Source: Pseudomonadota bacterium
GTDB taxonomy: Archaea > Thermoplasmatota > SW-10-69-26 > JACQPN01 > JAJPHT01
Direction of reading: 5' to 3'
Assembly (NCBI GenBank): GCA_021325135.1
Contig: JAJPHT010000015.1
Location: 181,320 to 245,319 of the forward strand
DNA: 64,000 nucleotides
Position numbers and translations under genes: made by a program. This document shows, piece by piece, positions 24,725-31,758 of this stretch. Below the pieces are notes generated by a model. The model was not told where the DNA came from. It ran no database searches and worked only from the letters and a program-made list of their open reading frames with translations. Numbering within the stretch: position 1 is the first letter of the stretch; the number at the start of each line of letters is the position of its first letter.

Positions 24725-26434
24725 GTGCGCCCCCTCCTGCTGGCCCTCGCCGCGGCCCTCCTCACCCCGGCCCTCGCGGGCTGCCTCACGCCGGGGGGGA
24801 CCACCGCGCCGTCCAACGCCTCGGCGCTCCTCTCGCCCATCCAGTTCCCGTCCATCAAGAAGGAGCAGGCGCTCGTCGCCATGGCCGACGGCGTGAAGCT
24901 GGACAACTGGGTCTACCGCCCCGACGCGCCCGGGCAGTTCCCCGTCATCATCGAGAGCCGCCCCTACTTCGGCAACCTCGATCCCCCGGCGCAGGAGGAG
25001 GGGCAGAAGTTCAGCAAGTGGCTCATCCACGAGTTCGTCCCCCGCGGCTACGTCGTCGTCCTGCACAGCGTCCGCGGCACGGGCGACTCGGGCGGCTGCT
25101 ACGGCCAGGGCGGCATCACCGAGCAGAAGGACGAGGCCGCCACCGTGGAGGCGTTCGCCAAGATGCCCTACAGCGACGGCAAGGTGGGCATGATCGGCAA
25201 GTCCTACGGCGGGACCACGCCCTGGGAGGCCGCGGTGCAGGCGCCGCCGCACCTCGTGACCATCGTCCCCGTCTCGGGCATCACCGAGTGGTACCTCTAC
25301 GTCGCGAGCCACGGCGTGTGGTACGACTCGGGCACGCAGTTCAACGAGGAGTACCCCTTCACCATCAGCTTCCACGCCGACCCCACCGGCGCGGACCCCA
25401 ACGACCCCACCTCGTTCCTGCCGCCGCAGTCGCAGCTTTCCCACTACCCCGAGAAGGTCTGCCAGGACTTCGCGCAGGACGAGGCCGCCGGCGCCTCGGG
25501 CGCCAGCACCGGCGACGAGGACGCGTTCTGGCAGGAGCGCGACTACCAGACCGACGCGCAGATCGCCAAGATCGACAAGGCCAACGTCTCGGTCTACGTC
25601 GTCCACGGGCTCCAGGACTGGAACGTCAAGCCCGACAACGTCGTGGACGTCTACAACAAGCTCGCCGTGCCCAAGCACATGCAGCTTGGCCAGTGGGACC
25701 ACCAGTATCCGCTGCGCAACGACTGGGGCACGGAGCTCCTGCGCTGGTTCGACTACTGGCTCAAGGGCGTGAAGAACGGCATCATGGACGAGCCGCCCGT
25801 GAAGCTCATGGACAGCGCGGGCGTCTGGCACGACGAGATGGACTTCCCCGAGTCGCGCGCCGTGAACCTCACGCTGCATCCGGACGACAAGGGCGCCCTC
25901 GCCGAGTCCGCCCCCAAGGGCTCCATGACCTACGTCTCCAGCCCGGCCACCTCCGCCAACGACGCCGCGCCCGGCCAGGACAAGCTCGTCTGGGCCGGCG
26001 CCGCGGAGGCCTCCACGCTGCGCGTCTCTGGCGCGCCGTGGCTCGCCTTCAACGCCACCATCACCGGGCCCAACGCGCAGTTCGTCGCGACGCTCTATGA
26101 TATCAACGGCTCGACGTGGACCGCCATCAACTGGGCCCACCTCGACGCGCGGCACCGCGACGGCGCGGACAAGCCCTCCACCTCGCCCCAGATGGGCGCG
26201 GGCTCGTTCCGCCTGCGCTTCTACCCCATGGACGCGGAGATCGCGCCGGGCCACAAGCTGGGCCTCACCCTCGCGGGCGCGGGCGGCTTCGCGGCGCCGG
26301 GCCAAGGCACCACGGCGCAGGTGGAGGTCGAGACGGGCACCGCCGCGCTGACGCTCCCCACGCTCCCCTCCATCGCGCCCGAGTCTCCGCAGCCCACCAT
26401 GGCGAAGGCCGCGGACCTGGGCTGGACGAGCTGA
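24725..26434 (+). CDS. CocE/NonD-type hydrolase lipoprotein
   Basis: The 569-residue product carries a lipobox signal peptide (LTPALAGC) and the CocE/S15 architecture. The catalytic domain has the family segments FPVIIESRPYFG, VVVLHSVRGTGDSGGC, the nucleophile elbow GKSYGG, a WDHQYP histidine, and LQDWNVKPDN around the acid residue. The C-terminal jelly roll contains DEMDFPESRAVNLTLHP and GSFRLRFYPMDAEIAPGHKLGLTLAG. It should be a surface-tethered hydrolase of acyl or peptide substrates. The sequence differs from the paralogue at 20.7 kb in lacking that protein's longer leader and using GKSYGG in place of GGSYAG. Confidence 0.9.
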   Translation: MRPLLLALAAALLTPALAGCLTPGGTTAPSNASALLSPIQFPSIKKEQALVAMADGVKLDNWVYRPDAPGQFPVIIESRPYFGNLDPPAQEEGQKFSKWLIHEFVPRGYVVVLHSVRGTGDSGGCYGQGGITEQKDEAATVEAFAKMPYSDGKVGMIGKSYGGTTPWEAAVQAPPHLVTIVPVSGITEWYLYVASHGVWYDSGTQFNEEYPFTISFHADPTGADPNDPTSFLPPQSQLSHYPEKVCQDFAQDEAAGASGASTGDEDAFWQERDYQTDAQIAKIDKANVSVYVVHGLQDWNVKPDNVVDVYNKLAVPKHMQLGQWDHQYPLRNDWGTELLRWFDYWLKGVKNGIMDEPPVKLMDSAGVWHDEMDFPESRAVNLTLHPDDKGALAESAPKGSMTYVSSPATSANDAAPGQDKLVWAGAAEASTLRVSGAPWLAFNATITGPNAQFVATLYDINGSTWTAINWAHLDARHRDGADKPSTSPQMGAGSFRLRFYPMDAEIAPGHKLGLTLAGAGGFAAPGQGTTAQVEVETGTAALTLPTLPSIAPESPQPTMAKAADLGWTS

Positions 26435-26442
26435 GGGCATGC

Positions 26443-27807
26443 ATGCGTCGCGCGCTGGCCCTCCTCCTCGTCGCGCTGACGCTGGGCTGCGCTGCGCCCG
26501 CCGCGCGCCACGAGGCGGAGGCGCCCGTCGTCGCGGCCCGCGCGCCCGATCCGACCCCGGCAAGCCCGACCCCGGAGGCGCCCACGCCTGCGCCCCAGCC
26601 CGCGGCGCCCCCCGCGCCGGAGGCGCCCGCGTTCCGCCGCCACGTCTCGCCCGCCGGCAAGGCGGACGACGCGGGCGAGCCCTCCCTCGGCGTCGACCCG
26701 CGCAACGGCGCCGTGCTCTACCAGGCGAACCTGGAGACGTTCCGCGTGGACCTGGCCAACGACTCGTGGACCTCCGTGGCGCCGCTCACGACGACGCTTC
26801 ACAGCGAGGACCCCATCCTGGCGGTCGATCCGTTCACCGGGCGCGTGTACGTCTCGCAGCTCATGGCGGACTGCAGCATCCTCGCGTGGAGCGACGACGA
26901 CGGCGCGACGTGGACCACGAACCCGCTGGGCTGCGGCGCGGGCACCGGCTTCGACCACCAGACCGTGGGCGGCGGCCCCTTCGCCGCGGGCGTGACGCCC
27001 CTGGGCGGCGCCAAGGACGCGCTCTACTACTGCTCCCACGACACCGTGACGACCTCCTGCGCCGCGTCGCGCGACGGCGGGCTCACCTTCCTGCCCGCGG
27101 TCCCCGTGAACACGGCCGCCACGTGCGACGTCACGGGGCCGGGCCACGTCCGGGTGGGGCGCGACGGCACGGTCTACCTCCCGGAGCGCGCGTGCCACGG
27201 CAGCCAGGACCAGGGCTTCGCCCTCTCCACCGACGGCGGCGTGACGTGGACGCAGCGCTTCCTCGCGGGCGTCGGCAGCCAGGGGGAGAGCGACGCCAGC
27301 CTCGCGCTGGACGCGACGGACAAGATCTACTTCTGCTTCGAGGGCGGAGACGGGCACGCGGGCGTCGCCACCACGGTCGACCGCGGCAAGACGTGGTCCA
27401 AGCCCGTCGACCTGGGCGCGCCCTTCGGGCTCCAGAACACGCAGTTCGAGGTCGCCGTCGCGGGCGCCGCCGGCAAGGCCGCGTGCGCGTTCCTGGGCAC
27501 GCCCACGCCGGGAGACGACCAGGCCGCCGAGTTCAACGGCACGTGGCGCCTCTACGTCGCGTTCACCTGGGACGGAGGCGCCAACTGGACCACCCTCGAC
27601 GCGACGCCCGACGACGTCGTGCAGCAGGGCTGCATCTACCTCTTCGGCAACTTCGGCCCGCCCTGCCGCAACCTCTACGACTTCATGGACGCCGCCGTGC
27701 TCCCCGACGGGCGCGTGCTGGTGGGCTACGCCGACGGCGACGTGGACGGCCGGCAGGCGACGAAGGGCGTCATCGCCGAGCAGGTCGCGGGACCCGGGCT
27801 GCGGTGA
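26443..27807 (+). CDS. Secreted BNR/sialidase-like repeat protein
   Basis: The 454-residue protein has a lipobox leader (ALTLGC), a Pro/Ala/Thr-rich linker (residues 20-65) and a six-bladed-propeller-like body with Asp-box style repeats: SDDDGATWT, SRDGGLTF, STDGGVTWT, VDRGKTWS and TWDGGANWT. Such propellers occur in sialidases, exo-glycanases and non-enzymatic binding proteins. No sialidase Arg triad or Tyr/Glu pair was confidently located, so catalysis is unproven. It begins 8 nt after the hydrolase gene and may be co-transcribed with it. Confidence 0.82.
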   Translation: MRRALALLLVALTLGCAAPAARHEAEAPVVAARAPDPTPASPTPEAPTPAPQPAAPPAPEAPAFRRHVSPAGKADDAGEPSLGVDPRNGAVLYQANLETFRVDLANDSWTSVAPLTTTLHSEDPILAVDPFTGRVYVSQLMADCSILAWSDDDGATWTTNPLGCGAGTGFDHQTVGGGPFAAGVTPLGGAKDALYYCSHDTVTTSCAASRDGGLTFLPAVPVNTAATCDVTGPGHVRVGRDGTVYLPERACHGSQDQGFALSTDGGVTWTQRFLAGVGSQGESDASLALDATDKIYFCFEGGDGHAGVATTVDRGKTWSKPVDLGAPFGLQNTQFEVAVAGAAGKAACAFLGTPTPGDDQAAEFNGTWRLYVAFTWDGGANWTTLDATPDDVVQQGCIYLFGNFGPPCRNLYDFMDAAVLPDGRVLVGYADGDVDGRQATKGVIAEQVAGPGLR

Positions 27808-27821
27808 GCGCCTCCCCGTTT

Positions 27822-27853
27822 CCTTCTCGTCACGTCTTGACGCGACGAGAAGG
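27822..27853. terminator. Stem-loop after the BNR repeat gene
   Basis: Perfect 10-bp arms CCTTCTCGTC and GACGAGAAGG enclose a 12-nt loop 15 nt after the stop codon. It looks like a transcript-ending or transcript-protecting hairpin. Confidence 0.55.
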
Positions 27854-27902
27854 ACGACACGCCCGCCCCCCGTGACCCCCCGCGTCCGCCAGCCCCTTCT
27901 CC

Positions 27903-27912
27903 AAACCTTAAG
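27903..27912 (+). promoter_or_regulatory. TATA-like box for the threonine cluster
   Basis: The word aaaccttaag sits about 30 nt upstream of the ATG at 27939, matching the spacing used elsewhere and favouring that ATG over the one at 27918. Confidence 0.62.
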
Positions 27913-27938
27913 ACGGGATGGGGCGCCTCCCCGGCCTC

Positions 27939-28871
27939 ATGCACGCCGAGGCGGAGTCCCCCTGCACCGTGGGCAACTTCGGCCCCGGCTTCGACGTGCT
28001 CAGCCTCGCCCTCGCCCGGCGCGGCGACAAGGTGTGGGTCCGCACGGCGGAGGCCGACAAGGTCACGGTGCGCGGGCCCGGCCACGAGCGCGTCCCCACC
28101 GAGTGGGCGCGCAACTCCGCCTGCGCGAGCCTCGACCACCTGCGCAAGCTCACCGGCCGCGCCGAGCCGCTGGAGGTCGTCATCGAGAAGGGCATGCCCC
28201 CCGGCAGCGGCCTCGGCAGCAGCGCGTCCTCCAACGCCAGCGCGGTGCGCGCGTTCGCCCGCCTATGGGGTGTCGCGCTCTCGCCCTTGCAGGCGCTGGA
28301 GGCCGCCGCCGCGGGCGAGGCCGTCGCCACGGGGAGCGCGCACACGGACGACGTGGCCGCCGCGCTCTTCGGCGGGCTCACCGTGGTGGGCGGGAAGGGC
28401 CCGGACGCCGTGATCCGGCTGCGCCCTCCCCCTCTGCATCTCGTCGTCGCGCGCCCCGAGGTCGACCTCCCCACGCGGGAGATGCGCCGCCTCATCCCGG
28501 ACGCGCTGCCCAAGGCCGCCGTCGTGGGCAACCTGAGCAACGTCGCGCGCATCGTGCACGCCTGCCACCGCGGCGACGCGGCCATGCTCTGCCGCGCGCT
28601 GGAGGACGGCATCTCGCGCCCCTACCGCGCGCCCCGCGTCCCCCTCTTCGAGGAGGCGCGCCAGGCGGCCCTCGCGCAGGGCGCCGAGGCCTTTTTGCTA
28701 TCTGGGTCGGGCCCCGCCATGATCGCGGCGATGCCCGCCGAGAAGGACCCCCGCGCCGTGGAGAGCGCCATGCGCGACGTCTTCGTCAAGGCCGCGCTGG
28801 ACGCCGAGGTGTTCACGACGCAGCCGCTCCCGGAGGTGAAGGACCCTGCGATTCCGCTGCATCCGCTGTGA
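27939..28871 (+). CDS. thrB: Homoserine kinase
   Basis: The 310-residue GHMP-family kinase phosphorylates homoserine to O-phosphohomoserine, the substrate of threonine synthase. It has the substrate-end motif ESPCTVGNFGPGFDVLSLAL, the ATP-binding glycine loop PPGSGLGSSASSNA, and the C-terminal GHMP motif LSGSGPAMIAAM. The ATG at 27939 is preferred because of its TATA spacing. The 3' end overlaps the threonine synthase coding region by 26 nt, if thrC really starts at CTG 28846, which indicates tight coupling of the two genes. Confidence 0.95.
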   Translation: MHAEAESPCTVGNFGPGFDVLSLALARRGDKVWVRTAEADKVTVRGPGHERVPTEWARNSACASLDHLRKLTGRAEPLEVVIEKGMPPGSGLGSSASSNASAVRAFARLWGVALSPLQALEAAAAGEAVATGSAHTDDVAAALFGGLTVVGGKGPDAVIRLRPPPLHLVVARPEVDLPTREMRRLIPDALPKAAVVGNLSNVARIVHACHRGDAAMLCRALEDGISRPYRAPRVPLFEEARQAALAQGAEAFLLSGSGPAMIAAMPAEKDPRAVESAMRDVFVKAALDAEVFTTQPLPEVKDPAIPLHPL

Positions 28872-30003
28872 CCGCGACTATCCCCTCGCGCAGGTGCGCT
28901 ACCGCTGCGAGTGCGGCGGCCTCCTGGAGGTCGAGGCGGACTGGCGCTGGCGCCCCACGGAGGCGCGCGGCCTGTGGCGATATCGTTCCCTCCTCCCCAC
29001 GCTGGACGAGGCGCCGCCCGTCACGCTCCAGGAGGGGGGAACGCCCCTCGTGAGGTGCGAGCGCCTCGCGGCGTGGGCCGGCGTGCGCGAGCTGAGCGTC
29101 AAGGTCGAGGGCGCGAACCCCACGGGCTCCTTCAAGGACCGCGGCATGACGGTGGGCGTCACCCTCGCGCGCAGCCTCGGCATGAAGGCCCTCGCGTGCG
29201 CGAGCACGGGCAACACCAGCGCGTCCCTCGCAGCGTATGGCGCGCGGGCCGGGCTCCCCGTGAGCGTCCTCGTCCCCGCGGGCAAGATCGCGGCCGGCAA
29301 GATGGCGCAGGCCCTCGCCTTCGGCGCCAAGGTGATCGAGGTGGAGGGCGGCTTCGACGAGGCCATGTCCCTGGTGGAGCAGCTTTCCGCCGACGGCCAC
29401 GTCTACCTCCTGAACTCCCTCAACCCGCTGCGCCTTGAAGGGCAGAAGACGCTCCTCTTCGAGGTGCTGGAGGCGGCCTCGCCCGACCGCGTCGTCTTCC
29501 CCGTGGGCAACGGCGGCAACGTCAGCGCCGCGCACAAGGCCATCCGCGAGGCCAACGCCACGGGCCTCTCCCGCGCGACGCCCATGCTCACCGGCGTCCA
29601 GGCCGAGGGCGCGGCGCCCCTCGCCTCCGGAAGCTATCACCCTGTGGACAAGGCCGAGACGCTGGCCACCGCCATCCGCATCGGGCGCCCGGTCAACGCC
29701 GACAAGGCCCTGCGCGCCGTGAAGGAGACGGGCGGCGCGTTCGCCAAGGTCAGCGACGCGGAGATCTTCGACGCGCAGCGCCGCCTCGCGCGGGAGGAGG
29801 GGCTCTTCGTCGAGCCCGCCAGCGCGGCGCCCCTTGCGGGCCTTCGCAGGCTCGTGGAGTCCGGCGTCGTGGACCGCTCCGAGAGCGTGGTGCTCGTCGC
29901 GACGGGGAACGGCATGAAGGACCCCGACGTGGTGTCGCGCTACGCGTCCCCTCCGTTGCGGACGAAGGCCGATCTTCCCTCTCTTCTGAAGGTGCTATCG
30001 TGA
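28846..30003 (+). CDS. thrC: Threonine synthase (pyridoxal-phosphate dependent)
   Basis: The protein converts O-phosphohomoserine to threonine. The PLP lysine is in GSFKDRGM, with ASTGNTSASLAAYG and GNGGNVSA binding the cofactor phosphate and SSGC-equivalent sites following. The ORF track starts at the GTG at 28894, but the in-frame sequence upstream encodes the family zinc ribbon, RCIRCDRDYPLAQVRYRCECGG, with four cysteines split at that GTG. The frame is open back to 28840 with no ATG, GTG or TTG, so the likely start is the CTG at 28846, inside the end of thrB. If only the shorter form is made, the ribbon is incomplete. I give 28846 and rank the start as uncertain. Confidence 0.9.
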   Translation: MRFRCIRCDRDYPLAQVRYRCECGGLLEVEADWRWRPTEARGLWRYRSLLPTLDEAPPVTLQEGGTPLVRCERLAAWAGVRELSVKVEGANPTGSFKDRGMTVGVTLARSLGMKALACASTGNTSASLAAYGARAGLPVSVLVPAGKIAAGKMAQALAFGAKVIEVEGGFDEAMSLVEQLSADGHVYLLNSLNPLRLEGQKTLLFEVLEAASPDRVVFPVGNGGNVSAAHKAIREANATGLSRATPMLTGVQAEGAAPLASGSYHPVDKAETLATAIRIGRPVNADKALRAVKETGGAFAKVSDAEIFDAQRRLAREEGLFVEPASAAPLAGLRRLVESGVVDRSESVVLVATGNGMKDPDVVSRYASPPLRTKADLPSLLKVLS

Positions 30004-30010
30004 TCGACAA

Positions 30011-30110
30011 GGGTCCAAAGAACGCGACGAGCGCCACGAGCGCAAAGGACGCGACGACGGGAAACATCGCGACCTTGGCGCTCTTCGCGCTCGTCGCGTT
30101 CTTTGGACCC
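30011..30110. repeat. 100-nt palindrome between thrC and the ACT gene
   Basis: Two 33-nt arms (30011-30043 and 30078-30110) pair except for a single symmetric three-base mismatch; both begin or end with GGGTCCAAAGAACGCGACGA or its complement. A shorter inner pairing AAGG/CCTT continues the stem. It lies inside the threonine gene cluster, 8 nt after the thrC stop, and contains no plausible gene. It could be a mobile palindrome or an RNA switch-like structure for the downstream genes. Confidence 0.8.
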
Positions 30111-30133
30111 CTGGCCAGGGAGGTGACGTTCAG

Positions 30134-30631
30134 GTGAAGCTCGACATCCTCGTGGAACTCCGGGACTCTCCAGGCCAGCTCAGCCAGGCCCTCGCCACCG
30201 TGAGCCGCTTCGGAGGCAACGTCATCAGCGTCCTCCACGAGCACGGCAAGCGTCGCGGCGACTGGGTCCCCGTGCGCATCGTGCTGGAGATCCCCAAGGA
30301 GGGGGAGGAGCCGCTGGTCAACGCGCTCAAGGCCGAAAGCCGCGTCGTCTCCGTGGGCGGCGCCAGCGCGACGATCCCCTTCGCGTTCCTCCTCCTGGGG
30401 CACGTCTTCGAGTCGCACGTGCAGGAGATCACCGACGCCGTCTTCGCCGCGGGCGCCGAGGTGCGCCGCTTCAGCGCGGAGATCGCGAGCCGCGAGGCGC
30501 CCAGCGCGGCCCTGGTGGAGATCGCGGCGGGCAACGCCGAGACGCTCCAGGCCGCCCGCGAGCGCGTGCAGGAGATGGCGCGCGCCAAGGGGCTTCTCAT
30601 GATCGAGGCCCTGGGGGGCGCTCCCGAATGA
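30134..30631 (+). CDS. ACT-domain protein upstream of homoserine dehydrogenase
   Basis: The 165-residue product has two ACT-like regulatory units: MKLDILVELRDSPGQLSQALATVSRFGGNVISVLHEHG, the classic amino-acid-binding start, and PFAFLLLGHVFESHVQEITDAVFAAGAEV. ACT domains bind amino acids and give feedback control. Placement directly before hom suggests it regulates that enzyme, in trans, much like the ACT region that is fused to homoserine dehydrogenase in other organisms. Its stop overlaps a duplicated copy of the hom start (ATGA). The GTG at 30134 precedes MKLDILVEL. Confidence 0.87.
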   Translation: MKLDILVELRDSPGQLSQALATVSRFGGNVISVLHEHGKRRGDWVPVRIVLEIPKEGEEPLVNALKAESRVVSVGGASATIPFAFLLLGHVFESHVQEITDAVFAAGAEVRRFSAEIASREAPSAALVEIAAGNAETLQAARERVQEMARAKGLLMIEALGGAPE

Positions 30632-30648
30632 GCCGCATCCTGCTCGCT
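30628..30648 (+). repeat. Copy of the 5' end of hom
   Basis: These 21 bases match the first 21 bases of hom at 30717 in 20 positions. The real start lies 89 nt downstream, after a spacer rich in CGGCC and GCGGC hairpins. The copy overlaps the stop of the ACT gene in ATGA form. Confidence 0.75.
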
Positions 30649-30716
30649 TCGGCCGAAGCCTCTCCTCGCGGCCTTGCGGCCGCTCGTCGGGATCGGCCTC
30701 GCTCGGAGGATGCGTC

Positions 30717-31703
30717 ATGAGCCGCATCCTCCTCGCTGGGCACGGCAACGTGGGGAAGGCGTTCCATGAGCTTCTCCTGGAGGAGGCCCCGCGCCTCGCG
30801 GCCCTCCTGGGCGAGGCGCCCAAGGTGGTGGGCGTGCTGCGCCGCAGCGGCGCGTGGCTCGACGAGAACGGCGTCGGCGTGGGCGCCACGCTGCTCTCGC
30901 GGCGGCAATCGCTCTCCGTCGTGGACGCGCTGGACAAGGTGCGGCCCGACGTCTTCGTGGAGCTGACCACCAGCAACCTCCAGACGGGCGAGCCGGGCGC
31001 TTCCTACATCCGCGCGGCGCTGGAGCGCGGCATCCCCGTCGTCACGGCCAACAAGGGGCCCCTCCTGCGCCACTACGAGAGCCTCACCACGCTGGCGAAG
31101 AGGAAGGGCGTGCCGCTGCGCTTCGAAGGCACGGTGGCAGGCTCGATCCCCACGCTCAACCTCCACGAGTTCACCCTGGTCGGGAACCCGGTCACGCGCT
31201 TCGACGGCATCCTCAACGGCACGTCGAACTACATCCTCACGCGCATGGCCGAGGAGGGGCTCGCCTTCGCGGACGCGCTCAAGGAGGCGCAGGAGCTTGG
31301 CTACGCCGAGGCGGACCCCACGAGCGACGTGGGCGGCCACGACGCGGCGGCGAAGCTCGTCATCCTCGCCAACCACGTCCTGGGCGTGCCCCTGTCGTTC
31401 GAGGACGTTCAGCGCGAGGGGATCGAGCGCATCAGCGCGGCCGCCATCCGCCTCGCCGCCAAGGAGGGCTACGCCATCCGGCTCATCGCGACCGCGGACG
31501 CCGCCACGCGGCAGGCCAGCGTCGCGCCGCGCCTCGTGCCCGTGGACTCCTCCCTCAACGTGCGCGGCAGCCTCAACGTCGTGCGCTTCGCCACCGCGCA
31601 CGCGGGCTCGTTCACCATCAGCGGCAAGGGCGCGGGCGGCCGGGAGACGGCCACGGCGGTCCTCAGCGACGTCATCCACGTCCTGCGGGGGCGAACGACC
31701 TAG
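30717..31703 (+). CDS. hom: Homoserine dehydrogenase
   Basis: The 328-residue enzyme reduces aspartate semialdehyde to homoserine with NAD(P)H. It has the Rossmann start MSRILLAGHGNVGKAF, VELTTSNLQTGEP, VVTANKGPLL, GTVAGSIPTLNL, the catalytic signature ILNGTSNYILTRM and the conserved AQELGYAEADPTSDVGGHDAAAK. It lacks a C-terminal ACT domain, consistent with the ACT protein being separate and directly upstream. Together with thrB and thrC it forms a homoserine-to-threonine gene cluster. Confidence 0.95.
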   Translation: MSRILLAGHGNVGKAFHELLLEEAPRLAALLGEAPKVVGVLRRSGAWLDENGVGVGATLLSRRQSLSVVDALDKVRPDVFVELTTSNLQTGEPGASYIRAALERGIPVVTANKGPLLRHYESLTTLAKRKGVPLRFEGTVAGSIPTLNLHEFTLVGNPVTRFDGILNGTSNYILTRMAEEGLAFADALKEAQELGYAEADPTSDVGGHDAAAKLVILANHVLGVPLSFEDVQREGIERISAAAIRLAAKEGYAIRLIATADAATRQASVAPRLVPVDSSLNVRGSLNVVRFATAHAGSFTISGKGAGGRETATAVLSDVIHVLRGRTT

Positions 31704-31758
31704 AACGGTGCCCGGAAGAAGGCGGTGGATTGATCCTGCAAGGCTCCTTCGATGGGGC

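Noticed and set aside
30011-30133. Coding extension of the ACT gene through the palindrome
   Set aside because: The in-frame sequence has no start codon and is low-complexity, and the palindrome shape explains the region better.
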